NCBI GenBank assembly: GCA_910578785.1
Contig: CAJTSJ010000007.1
Location: 1 to 64,000, forward strand
Length of the DNA: 64,000 bases
Origin: an uncultured Muribaculum sp.
GTDB lineage: Bacteria; Bacteroidota; Bacteroidia; Bacteroidales; Muribaculaceae
Direction: 5' to 3'
Part shown: piece after piece, positions 15,607 to 23,402 of the stretch
How positions within the stretch are numbered: position 1 is the stretch's first letter
Layout: the number at the start of each line of letters is the position of its first letter
The notes under the pieces: generated by a model
Database searches by the model: none
What the model was told of the DNA's origin: nothing
Seen by the model: the letters and a program-made list of their open reading frames with translations, nothing else
Made by a program: the position numbers and the translations under genes

Positions 15607-18174
15607 TTGAAATTAGGAGACCTATATAATCTTATATTCCGGCATAAGCTATTGTTGCCTTTGGCATTGTTGATGATAAACCTTGTCGCATCAGCCCAAA
15701 ATACAGGTATTAAGGGCGTCGTTGTGGATTCTGTCACGCGTCAACCGGTGCCGTATGCGGCGTTGCTTGTGAACAATACCGGCAATGGTACGCTGACAGA
15801 CGAAAAAGGCCATTTCTTTATCCGTTCGAGCGGAATAGCCGACAGTCTGCGGGTGTCGGTTATGGGCTACGGGACTAAAATGATATCGTTAAAAGGTGCT
15901 GATTTGTCGAATATTACTGTCGAGATTGTCCCTACTGGTGTGCGTCTTAACGAGGTTGTGGTACGGCCCAGGAAGGAGAAATACAGTAAGAAGAATAATC
16001 CTGCCGTGGCGTTTCTGGAGCGTATACGCGCCGCAAGAGACATGACCGATCCTCGTCGCAATGATTACTACAATTTCGACAAGTATGAGCGCATGACGAT
16101 GGCTATCAACGATTTTAGTCCGTCGGAAGGCTCTTGGATGGATAAAAAGTTTGATTTCCTCAAGGATTATGTCGATGTGTCGGAGATTTCGGGTAAGCCG
16201 ATTCTTAACATTTCGGTCAGAGAAAAAAGCTCAACGGTGAACTATAGGCGCGATCCGAAGTCTGAGCATGAACATGTCAGAGGGATGCGTCAGGAGGGCA
16301 TCGACGATGTGGCGAGCAATCAGGAAGGTGTTCGTCAGGCTCTGGAAGACGTGTTCCGGGAGATTGACATTTACAATAATGACGTCACTCTTTTGCAAAA
16401 CCGATTTGTCAGTCCGCTTTCGCGCATTGCGTCGGATTTCTATAAATTCTATCTCACTGACACGCTTGTGGTGGAGCAGGACACATGCGTGGTGCTGAGT
16501 TTTGTGCCGCATACTCCGCAGACATGGGGATTCATCGGCAAACTTTATGTGCCGAAGAACGACAGCGCGATGTTTATCAAGAAGGTGGACCTACATCTGC
16601 CGCATACCATAAATGTGAACTTTATCGACGGCATGACTGTGTCGCAGACGTTTGAGAAGGCTCCCGACGGTTCTCGCCTTAAGACAAAGGACGACATGAT
16701 TTTTGAACTGTCTATTCTGCCGGGTGCGCCTAAACTGTATGTGCGTCGAAATACCGCTTATGAAAATTTCAACTTTGACGAGCCTGCTGAGGGCAATGAT
16801 GTCTTTGACTTTGCCGAATATCAGGTTGTGGCCGATGACGCTTATGTGCAGACTGATGAATTCTGGGGCTCACGGCGCATCGTGCCTATGGACAAGGGCG
16901 AAAAGGGAGTAGGCGAAATGATGGCTAAACTTCGCAGACAGCCTATATATTACTGGGCGGAGAAGGGGCTTCGCCTCTTGGTCAGCGGATATGTCCATAC
17001 CGGCAATCCGAGTAAGTTTGACTACGGTCCTATCAATACAAGCATATCGTTCAATACGGTGGAGGGTGTGCGCCTGCGTGCCGGAGGCATGACCACGGCC
17101 AATCTGTCAAAACGCTGGTTCATGCGCGGCTATGTGGCATACGGCACCAAGGATGAGAAGGTTAAATATCGCGGGGAGCTTGAATATTCATTCTGCGACA
17201 AGAAGTACCATTCGAGAGAATTCCCGGTGCATTCATTGCGGTTCACATCGCTATATGACATAGACCAGCTTGGACAGCGTTATTCCAACACCAATGCCGA
17301 CAATATATTCCTGTCTTTGAAGCGAATGAAGGATGTAAGGGTCACGTATCAGCGTTTTCAGCGTCTGGACTATATACTTGAACTCAGAAACAACTTCTCA
17401 ATTGAGGCGGGCGTGATGTACGAACGTCAGGAGGCTACGAAGTGGATTCCATTTGTCGACGGCCACGGAAGGCGATTCGGTCACTACAACGAGACTTCGC
17501 TTGAACTCAAACTGAGGTTTGCTCCAGGCGAAAAGTTCTATCAGGGCAAGACGTATCGACTGCCCATCAATCTTGACGCTCCCGTGTTCGAACTGACGCA
17601 TACGTTTGCTCCGGGCGATATGTTCGGCAGCAAATTCACCATCAACCGCACTGAATTGCGCTATCAGCAAAGGTGGTGGCTTTCGGCTTTCGGCTATATC
17701 GACGCGATCGTTAAAGGCGGTCATGTCTGGAGCTCGGTTCCTTATATGAATCTGCTTTTGCCCAACGCCAATCTGTCCTATACTATACAGCCTGAAAGCT
17801 ACTCGCTTATGAATCCTCTTGAGTTCATCAACGATTCGTATGCTTCGGTCGATTTTACATACTGGCTTAACGGACTGATATTTAACCGTATTCCATTGCT
17901 TAACAGGTTGAAGCTACGCGAAGTTGTCAACTTCAAGGGACTTTGGGGGCATCTTAGCGACAGGAACGATCCGTCATGCAATAAATCGTTGTTCATGTTC
18001 CCTGACGATGTCAGAGCCACGCGTATGTCCAACACTCCGTATATGGAGATCAGTGTCGGCATAGACAACATTTTCAGCGTTCTGCGCGTGGACTACGTTA
18101 CGCGACTGTCATATCGCGGCACTCCGGGAGCGCCCGACTGGGGTGTAAGGGTGGCTTTCCATCTGGCGTTCTAA
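15607..18174 (+). CDS. DUF5686 / carboxypeptidase-regulatory-like outer-membrane protein
   Basis: The 855-residue exported protein begins with a signal peptide (cleavage near NLVASAQ). A carboxypeptidase-regulatory-like beta domain (about residues 30-110: GIKGVVVDSVTRQPVPYAAL, then RLNEVVVRPRKEKYSKKNNP) follows, then the long DUF5686 region ending in a beta-barrel-like pattern with a terminal aromatic (VRVAFHLAF). Bacteroidetes DUF5686 proteins are predicted outer-membrane proteins of unknown function. No in-frame ATG fits the signal peptide; a TTG at 15607 gives a good one and lies a normal distance from the promoter, so the start is inferred. It appears monocistronic. Confidence 0.83.
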   Translation: MKLGDLYNLIFRHKLLLPLALLMINLVASAQNTGIKGVVVDSVTRQPVPYAALLVNNTGNGTLTDEKGHFFIRSSGIADSLRVSVMGYGTKMISLKGADLSNITVEIVPTGVRLNEVVVRPRKEKYSKKNNPAVAFLERIRAARDMTDPRRNDYYNFDKYERMTMAINDFSPSEGSWMDKKFDFLKDYVDVSEISGKPILNISVREKSSTVNYRRDPKSEHEHVRGMRQEGIDDVASNQEGVRQALEDVFREIDIYNNDVTLLQNRFVSPLSRIASDFYKFYLTDTLVVEQDTCVVLSFVPHTPQTWGFIGKLYVPKNDSAMFIKKVDLHLPHTINVNFIDGMTVSQTFEKAPDGSRLKTKDDMIFELSILPGAPKLYVRRNTAYENFNFDEPAEGNDVFDFAEYQVVADDAYVQTDEFWGSRRIVPMDKGEKGVGEMMAKLRRQPIYYWAEKGLRLLVSGYVHTGNPSKFDYGPINTSISFNTVEGVRLRAGGMTTANLSKRWFMRGYVAYGTKDEKVKYRGELEYSFCDKKYHSREFPVHSLRFTSLYDIDQLGQRYSNTNADNIFLSLKRMKDVRVTYQRFQRLDYILELRNNFSIEAGVMYERQEATKWIPFVDGHGRRFGHYNETSLELKLRFAPGEKFYQGKTYRLPINLDAPVFELTHTFAPGDMFGSKFTINRTELRYQQRWWLSAFGYIDAIVKGGHVWSSVPYMNLLLPNANLSYTIQPESYSLMNPLEFINDSYASVDFTYWLNGLIFNRIPLLNRLKLREVVNFKGLWGHLSDRNDPSCNKSLFMFPDDVRATRMSNTPYMEISVGIDNIFSVLRVDYVTRLSYRGTPGAPDWGVRVAFHLAF

Positions 18175-18236
18175 AAAGAATCGGCCGATATTCACGTGTG
18201 TGATTACCGGCCGGTGTGGTGTAGTCGGGTATTGTC

Positions 18237-18626
18237 CTATCGACGTTCAACGAGGTTGGGGATGGGGCCGTACTGGTTTTCGGTAGGCTGGCTGTCCTTG
18301 CAGAACCATACGATGAGGATAATGGCGCCTACAATGGGTATAAGAGCCAGAAGCCACCACCATCCTGACTTGCCTATGTCGTGCAGACGGCGGACGCAAA
18401 GTCCGAGCGACGGAAGTAAAAGTGCCAGACCGACAATTCCGCATACCATCACAGCCGTTTCGGCAGATGATATAAACAGAAAGATGTAGTTAAGGGCGGT
18501 GTTCACTATAAATGAGAATAGAATCCACCACCAATATTCCGAGCGTGATGCACGGCCTGAGAAACAGCAATACTTGTTTAACGCGCGCTTTACAGCTTCG
18601 CCGAAGGGTACTTGATACTGAAACAT
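18237..18626 (-). CDS. DUF805 family membrane protein
   Basis: The 129-residue inner-membrane protein has about four transmembrane segments. The family marks are the N-terminal AVKRALNKYCCFSGRASRSEYWWW and the later LPSLGLCVRRLHDIGKSGWWW (R-R-L-H-D). DUF805 members such as E. coli YhaH/YhaI are uncharacterised. The frame extends upstream to 18662, but the promoter TATCTTTG at 18669-18662 covers that start, so the ATG at 18626 (MFQYQVPFGEAV) is used. It faces away from the TM2 gene. Confidence 0.87.
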   Translation of the reverse strand: MFQYQVPFGEAVKRALNKYCCFSGRASRSEYWWWILFSFIVNTALNYIFLFISSAETAVMVCGIVGLALLLPSLGLCVRRLHDIGKSGWWWLLALIPIVGAIILIVWFCKDSQPTENQYGPIPNLVERR

Positions 18627-18661
18627 GTTGATAATAATTAAGGGTTTAAAATTTATGTTCA

Positions 18662-18669
18662 CAAAGATA
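18662..18669 (-). promoter_or_regulatory. Promoter -7 element of the DUF805 gene
   Basis: Minus-strand TATCTTTG, 35 nt before the ATG at 18626. Confidence 0.6.
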
Positions 18670-18757
18670 TATTTTTATGATGAGAAACTAAAATAAAATC
18701 GAACTCAATCAATGACTGATTAATGTTGTCGCTAAAGGACTGATTTTATAGAATTAG

Positions 18758-18789
18758 TTTGTGGCTTTTGAAAATTAATTGTAAGTTTG
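18758..18789 (+). promoter_or_regulatory. Promoter of the TM2-domain gene
   Basis: TTTG at 18758-18761, a 20-nt spacer, then TAAGTTTG at 18782-18789. Both halves and the spacing fit the Bacteroidetes consensus, 35 nt before the ATG. Confidence 0.7.
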
Positions 18790-18824
18790 CGTAATCAATC
18801 ATTAAAGCAACATTAAACAATACA

Positions 18825-19160
18825 ATGAACAACGGTAATTATTACAATGGAGGTGCCTCCAACAACAACGGTTATCCTCCCCAGCCCCCGATGAACAACG
18901 GGGATATCTTTACTCCGGGTCCTTCTGGAAAGAGTCGTGGTGTGGCAGGCCTGCTTGCTATATTTTTGGGAAGTTTAGGAGTGCAGTATTTCTATCTCGG
19001 TAAGACCACTGCCGGTGTGATAACTATATTGGTGACTTGGTTGCTCTGCGGTATACCGAGCATCGTATGGCTGATTCAGGGAATTCTGATGATGTGCATG
19101 AACCAGGCTGATTTCGAGCGTAAATACGTTTATTCTACGTCGACTTATCCCTTGTTCTGA
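18825..19160 (+). CDS. TM2-domain membrane protein
   Basis: The 111-residue protein starts with an Asn/Gly/Pro-rich cytoplasmic or surface tail (NYYNGGASNNNGYPPQPP). A TM2 domain follows: two transmembrane helices with GVAGLLAIFLGSLGVQYFYL, the GKTTAGVITILVT turn, and PSIVWLIQGILMM. TM2 proteins are small bacterial membrane proteins without a settled function. It is monocistronic, with a clean promoter and a very strong downstream terminator. Its low-complexity head is typical of Bacteroidales TM2 proteins. Confidence 0.88.
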   Translation: MNNGNYYNGGASNNNGYPPQPPMNNGDIFTPGPSGKSRGVAGLLAIFLGSLGVQYFYLGKTTAGVITILVTWLLCGIPSIVWLIQGILMMCMNQADFERKYVYSTSTYPLF

Positions 19161-19202
19161 TGTAAGTAAGTAGGGATTAGAACATCATTTGAAATTTACA
19201 TA

Positions 19203-19250
19203 TGCGGGACCGTCGCCTTGGATGTGGCGACGGTCCCGCATTTTTTTATT
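19203..19250 (+). terminator. Strong rho-independent terminator after the TM2 gene
   Basis: A 15-bp GC-rich stem (TGCGGGACCGTCGCC with its exact complement, loop TTGGATGT) is followed by seven T, then ATT. The T run touches the stop codon of the convergent umuC gene, so the hairpin may end both transcripts. Confidence 0.92.
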
Positions 19251-20517
19251 TCGCATGCACTGTGATGATGTCGGACAGGCTGGTGGTGTAGAGCGGCGAT
19301 CCGAGGTCGTGTCTGACGAGCGCCGATATGCCGTTGCCTGTCGATGCGATCCGGATTATGTCACGCGAATGGTATGATGCGTTTACCGAGTCGATGGTGT
19401 GCATGAGCCGTTGACGTTTGTCTCTCTGTCGAGGGTCGGTGAAAAGCCCCATCTGCAGTCCTTCGCGATGGATCATGCGTGTGACTGTGAGGCCGCCTTT
19501 CTTGAACCGGTATCCTTTGCGGAATATCCTTTTCAATGCGTCCAATGCGGCTTCGGCTATCGTTATGGTGTCATTGGTCCCTTCCGGAAATGACACCTGT
19601 GCGCTGTCGAATATCTGTGGCTCATCGGTGTGGAAACGGTTGGTGGCCAGATATACCGATATTTCAAGTGCATACATGTCGGAGCGCCGTAGTTTGCGCG
19701 CTATGGTTGTGGCAAATTCGCTTACCGCTTCCGAAAGGCTGGCAAAGTCCGAAAGGTCTGTTGCGAACGACCTCGACGATGTCATTGACTTCTGTTCGCC
19801 GTGTGATGCCTCATAAGGTATGCATGGCTGTCCGTTAAGTTCGCGCCATGTCCGCTGGAGCGTCACGTTAAACATCTCTTTGATTCTTTCTTCAGGAGTG
19901 TCGGCCAGCATCAGGGCCGTGTGTATGCCGATTCTGTGCAGTTTTTCGGCGGTACGCCGTCCTATGCCCCAGACATCCTCGACTTGTACGAGGTTTGTCG
20001 CTTTGCGTGCCTTTTCTATCGTGTCGATGACGGCCACGCCATTGTAGGCCGGATAGCGTTTGGCAAAGTGGCTTGCAAGTTTTCCGAGTGTCTTGGTCGG
20101 CGCGATGCCCATGGAAGTCGGTATGCCTACGTCGCGACGTATCTTGCGCACTACGAACCGTCCGAAATCCTGAAGCTCTGAATCGGCGTACCCGTCGAGC
20201 ATTATGAATGCGTCGTCTATGGAGTAGACCTCAACTTCGTCGGCGATTGACCGCAGTGTCGTCATCACCCGCGACGACATGTCGCCGTAAAGACGGTGGT
20301 TGCATGAAAAACATACTACATCGTTGGCTTCGATGATTTCCTTGAATCTGAAGAACGGCTGTCCGCGTTTTAACCCTAACTTCTTAGCTTCGGGCGATAG
20401 CGAGGAGATGCATCCGTCGTTGTTGGTAAGCACTACGACAGGCTTGTTTTCGAGATCGGGACGGAACACCCTTTCGCACGACACGAAAAATGAATTGCAG
20501 TCGATGTGGCCAATCAT
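19246..20517 (-). CDS. umuC: Y-family DNA polymerase V catalytic subunit (UmuC)
   Basis: The 423-residue translesion polymerase begins MIGHIDCNSFFVSCERVF (metal ligand Asp6), has palm residues YSIDDAFIML (Asp101, Asp102), the helix-hairpin-helix VWGIGRRTAEKLHRIGIHTA, and the C-terminal UmuC tail with a TDPRQRDKRQRLMHTID clamp-binding and DUF4113-like region. In most Y-family enzymes the acidic motif is SIDE; here it reads SIDD. The frame extends to 20571, but the ATG at 20517 overlaps the umuD stop by 4 nt and starts the conserved fold, so it is used. It works with UmuD' in SOS mutagenesis. Confidence 0.94.
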   Translation of the reverse strand: MIGHIDCNSFFVSCERVFRPDLENKPVVVLTNNDGCISSLSPEAKKLGLKRGQPFFRFKEIIEANDVVCFSCNHRLYGDMSSRVMTTLRSIADEVEVYSIDDAFIMLDGYADSELQDFGRFVVRKIRRDVGIPTSMGIAPTKTLGKLASHFAKRYPAYNGVAVIDTIEKARKATNLVQVEDVWGIGRRTAEKLHRIGIHTALMLADTPEERIKEMFNVTLQRTWRELNGQPCIPYEASHGEQKSMTSSRSFATDLSDFASLSEAVSEFATTIARKLRRSDMYALEISVYLATNRFHTDEPQIFDSAQVSFPEGTNDTITIAEAALDALKRIFRKGYRFKKGGLTVTRMIHREGLQMGLFTDPRQRDKRQRLMHTIDSVNASYHSRDIIRIASTGNGISALVRHDLGSPLYTTSLSDIITVHAK

Positions 20518-20972
20518 AGTCGGCGGCGTAGACGGCGGTTGGTCTTTATTGTATGTATTACGATGCCCCACACATCGAATTCGTTTTCAGAAGTGATTTC
20601 TATTGGCCGGAACTCTTTGTTTGACGGCATGAGAAACAGTTTGCCCTTGCTGATTTTTATGCGCTTGAGCGTAAAGTCTCCGTCGATGCAGCACACGGCG
20701 AGGTCGCCGTCCTCGGGTTCGACTGATCTGTCGACAATTATTATGTCGCCTTCGTCAATGCCTTCGTCGATCATTGACAGGCCTTCCACCTTCGCAAAGA
20801 ATGTGGCGGCAGGGTGTGGTATGAGAGCTTTGTTGAGGTCAATGCTCTCGTTGACATATTCCTGTCCGGGACTTGGGAATCCGGCACGCACGCCTCCGTC
20901 GGCATACGGCAGGGACAATTCTGTCGAATTGTCGGAGTTGTACATGGTGAGTCTTACGTCGGTAATTTCCAT
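20514..20972 (-). CDS. umuD: SOS mutagenesis protein UmuD (S24 peptidase)
   Basis: The 152-residue LexA-fold protein has the self-cleavage site Ala30-Gly31 in AGFPSPGQEY, the nucleophile Ser66 in EGLSMIDEG, and the catalytic Lys103 in FTLKRIKISK. There is no N-terminal DNA-binding domain, so it is UmuD rather than LexA. Cleavage prompted by RecA filaments would give the active UmuD' partner for UmuC. A second ATG at 20945 (MYNSDNSTELSLP) is a possible start, because the promoter TATATTTG ends only 8 nt before the first ATG. I see no LexA-type operator that I can support. Confidence 0.92.
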   Translation of the reverse strand: MEITDVRLTMYNSDNSTELSLPYADGGVRAGFPSPGQEYVNESIDLNKALIPHPAATFFAKVEGLSMIDEGIDEGDIIIVDRSVEPEDGDLAVCCIDGDFTLKRIKISKGKLFLMPSNKEFRPIEITSENEFDVWGIVIHTIKTNRRLRRRL

Positions 20973-20980
20973 AGATGGTG

Positions 20981-20988
20981 CAAATATA
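20981..20988 (-). promoter_or_regulatory. Promoter -7 element of umuDC
   Basis: Minus-strand TATATTTGC, 8 nt before the first umuD ATG and 35 nt before the alternative ATG at 20945. Confidence 0.6.
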
Positions 20989-21062
20989 ACTAATTTCGAC
21001 CGATAAAAATATTCCTTTTTGTCATATATTTGGATGGCGGACTGGATTTAACATCTGAAAGT

Positions 21063-21103
21063 TTTGATGTTAATCGAAAATTGTATACTTTTGTTGCGAA
21101 ACT
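21063..21103 (+). promoter_or_regulatory. Promoter of the NagD-like operon (copy 1 of a shared promoter)
   Basis: TTTG (21063-21066), a 19-nt spacer, TACTTTTG (21086-21093), then TTGCGAAACT. The 22 nt from 21082 to 21103 are identical to 23266-23287 in front of glpA, and the -33 element and spacer length match too. Confidence 0.8.
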
Positions 21104-21127
21104 GAAACGTAATATTCCGATACAATT

Positions 21128-22000
21128 ATGGCAACTTTGGAAAAGTATATGTCGCCGATGAGCGACGAAAAACTGATGGAGGCCTGTGCTAAGATCAAAC
21201 ATGTGGCTCTCGACATGGACGGAACCATTTATCTTGGTTCAAAACTCTTCCCGTTTACTAAGGATTTTCTCCGTAGCCTTGAGGAAAACGGCATAGGCTA
21301 CTCGTTTCTTACCAATAACCCGACTAAGAGCATTGCCGACTATCTGAAGAAACTTGAAGGGCTGGGCGTGGAAGCCGACGAAGAGCGTATGTATACCACA
21401 GCCGTAGCTACAATAGAATATCTTAAGGCCACTATGCCGGAGGTGAAACGGGTATATGCCGTAGGCACCCCGAGCATGCTGAAGGAGTTTGAAGAGTCGG
21501 GTTTCGAGCTTACCGCTCCTGACGCTTCAGATATGCCCGACGCACTGGTGGTGGCGTTTGACACTACGCTCGTATATGAAAAGCTGTGCCATGCTTCATG
21601 GCTTGCTTCCCAAGGATTGCCTTATATAGCGACTAATCCTGACAGGGTTTGTCCGACAGACCAGCCCACAATACTTGTCGACTGCGGTTCGCTGTGCGAA
21701 TGTATATTTCACGCCACCGGACGTCGACCGGACATCGTGATCGGTAAGCCTAATCCCGATATGCTCACTGGTATCCGCCGTCGTTACGGACTGAACGCCG
21801 ATGAGATAGCCATGTGCGGCGACCGTATCTATACTGATGTGGCCATGGCCAACAATGCCGGCGCTCTCGGGGTGCTTGTGCTTTCTGGCGAGACCACTCT
21901 TGACACGGCTGTTAATTCTGATCCTCAGCCTCCTGTCACAGTTCCTTCCGTGGCCGAATTCGGAGAACTTCTGATTGAAGCGCGCAAGCGGGCCAAATAA
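21128..22000 (+). CDS. NagD-type HAD hydrolase (sugar- or glycerol-phosphate phosphatase)
   Basis: The 290-residue cytoplasmic HAD-IIA phosphatase has motif I HVALDMDGTIYLGSKLF, motif II SFLTNNPTKS, the cap-domain region, the motif III Lys in VIGKPNPDM, and motif IV MCGDRIYTDVAMANNAGAL. NagD, PNPase and phosphoglycolate/glycerol-3-phosphate phosphatases belong here; the substrate cannot be fixed from sequence. Its promoter is nearly identical to the glpABC promoter 2.2 kb downstream, which suggests that the substrate lies in glycerol-phosphate metabolism. It is 5 nt from the next gene and surely co-transcribed with it. Confidence 0.9.
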   Translation: MATLEKYMSPMSDEKLMEACAKIKHVALDMDGTIYLGSKLFPFTKDFLRSLEENGIGYSFLTNNPTKSIADYLKKLEGLGVEADEERMYTTAVATIEYLKATMPEVKRVYAVGTPSMLKEFEESGFELTAPDASDMPDALVVAFDTTLVYEKLCHASWLASQGLPYIATNPDRVCPTDQPTILVDCGSLCECIFHATGRRPDIVIGKPNPDMLTGIRRRYGLNADEIAMCGDRIYTDVAMANNAGALGVLVLSGETTLDTAVNSDPQPPVTVPSVAEFGELLIEARKRAK

Positions 22001-22005
22001 ATCCC

Positions 22006-22974
22006 ATGAGACGTATATTGCCATTGCTCGCGGTGGTGTGCGGCGCTCTTTGGGCATCGGCCCAAAGCCTTGGCGACGAATACCGCCTTAAGAAGGTCAT
22101 ACCTGTAGCCGGAAGGCAGGGTATAGCCATCGACAGCATGTATTATTATGTGTCGGACACGAAAGCTCTCTACAAATATGACAAGGAGGGCCGGCTGATT
22201 GCGAAAAACGACGCTCCGTTTCAGCATCCTGAGATTGCCAATCACTTTGGCGACATCGATGTGTGGAACGGTGAGATATATTGCGGGATAGAGAAGTTCG
22301 AGTACGGACGTGGCTATAACATAGCCGTGTCCATCTATGATGCCAATACGCTTGAGTGGAAGCGCGATTTGCCCTGGTCGCCTGAATCCGGACAGGTCGA
22401 AGTGTCGGGGCTCGCGGTCGACCGCGACAGAAACATGGTCTGGATGTCGGATTGGGTAGACAGCCGGTATGTATATGGCTATGACCTCGCCACGGGCAAT
22501 TATTATACGAAATTGCAATGCGCTCCTACCCCTTATTGGTGTCAGGGAATATTCATAGCCGACGGTAAGATGATTTTTTCGGCTGATGACGGAGAGGCCG
22601 ACTACAGGATTCCGGACAATCTGTATGTGGCCGACATCTCCGACGTGCCTTTCACAGGCCTGGTTGATGGCGTTGAAGTGGTAAAGGATACGCCGTTCAG
22701 CGTGAAGCTCGGCGATGACGGACTTCCGGTAATGAGGTCGGGTAAGGTAGCCGCCGGTGCTTCGGGTGCCAGGGTGCGCCATTTCCGTGAGATGAACGAC
22801 TTTCTGCGCGAAGGCGAAATAGAGGGGCTGTCTATTGATCCTGTTTCGGATGATCTTGTGGTCCTGAACAACAGGGGAACCCGAATAGTGCTTGGGATGT
22901 CGCAGGGGCCGATAGCCGATGAGGGCTATACCGGCGAAGTCCATGAACTTTACGTGTATGAACGAGTGAAATGA
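22006..22974 (+). CDS. Secreted beta-propeller-like protein
   Basis: The 322-residue exported protein has a signal peptide (MRRILPLLAVVCGALWASAQ) and blades rich in DIDVWNGEIYCG, GLAVDRDRNMVWMSDW and IEGLSIDPVSDDLVVLNN, typical of NHL/SdiA-regulated/phytase-like propellers. The DxDxNxx and ExxG motifs recall calcium-stabilised propellers such as SMP-30 or 3-phytase, but no catalytic set can be assigned. It sits 5 nt after the HAD phosphatase and before a terminator. A phosphohydrolase or ligand-binding role in the periplasm is possible given the phosphodiester genes that follow. Confidence 0.7.
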   Translation: MRRILPLLAVVCGALWASAQSLGDEYRLKKVIPVAGRQGIAIDSMYYYVSDTKALYKYDKEGRLIAKNDAPFQHPEIANHFGDIDVWNGEIYCGIEKFEYGRGYNIAVSIYDANTLEWKRDLPWSPESGQVEVSGLAVDRDRNMVWMSDWVDSRYVYGYDLATGNYYTKLQCAPTPYWCQGIFIADGKMIFSADDGEADYRIPDNLYVADISDVPFTGLVDGVEVVKDTPFSVKLGDDGLPVMRSGKVAAGASGARVRHFREMNDFLREGEIEGLSIDPVSDDLVVLNNRGTRIVLGMSQGPIADEGYTGEVHELYVYERVK

Positions 22975-22989
22975 TAATAATGTGATTTT

Positions 22990-23027
22990 GCGGTGGCGGG
23001 ATTCATTTCGCCACCGTATTTTTTTTA
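22990..23027 (+). terminator. Rho-independent terminator of the NagD-like operon
   Basis: CGGTGGCG pairs with CGCCACCG across a 10-nt loop, followed by TATTTTTTTT. It starts 16 nt after the stop codon. Confidence 0.9.
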
Positions 23028-23246
23028 CCATGACGGGCGGCGTGTATGTTGGTCCGGTATAGTGGAATGTGGAAAAACAATCAAAATTCTTGCGATATGA
23101 AATTGATTTGTTTTGATATGAAATATGGGTGGAAGCATATTTAGTCGCCAATGCTAAAATAATAGGTAATTTTAACTTAAAAAAGTGTAGAAATCCCTTT
23201 TATTCGGAAATAATAGACTTTGTATATTAAAAATATCCCCAAAAGT

Positions 23247-23287
23247 TTTGTTGTAATTTAAAAAATGTATACTTTTGTTGCGAAACT
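23247..23287 (+). promoter_or_regulatory. Promoter of glpABC (copy 2 of a shared promoter)
   Basis: TTTG (23247-23250), a 19-nt spacer, TACTTTTG (23270-23277), then TTGCGAAACT. The segment 23266-23287 repeats 21082-21103 exactly. It predicts a leader of about 115-120 nt. Confidence 0.8.
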
Positions 23288-23402
23288 TGATGGAACGCGT
23301 TTTAAATTTAGTGCATTGGCATGTGAACCAATCGCTGAATAAATGTATTTACAATATATTGTTATATATTAATCCCAAAATAAATACTTACCATACTCAA
23401 CC

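Larger units (their letters stand above)
22975..23402. other. 428-nt gap before glpA
   Basis: It contains the terminator of the NagD-like operon, about 220 nt of AT-rich sequence without a convincing frame, the shared promoter copy 2 at 23247-23287, and a leader of about 115 nt before glpA. No small gene or recognised riboswitch was found. Confidence 0.6.

Noticed and set aside
21925..23151. A 408-codon open frame on the minus strand
   Set aside because: It is antisense to the NagD-like and propeller genes and crosses their terminator; no domain or promoter supports it.
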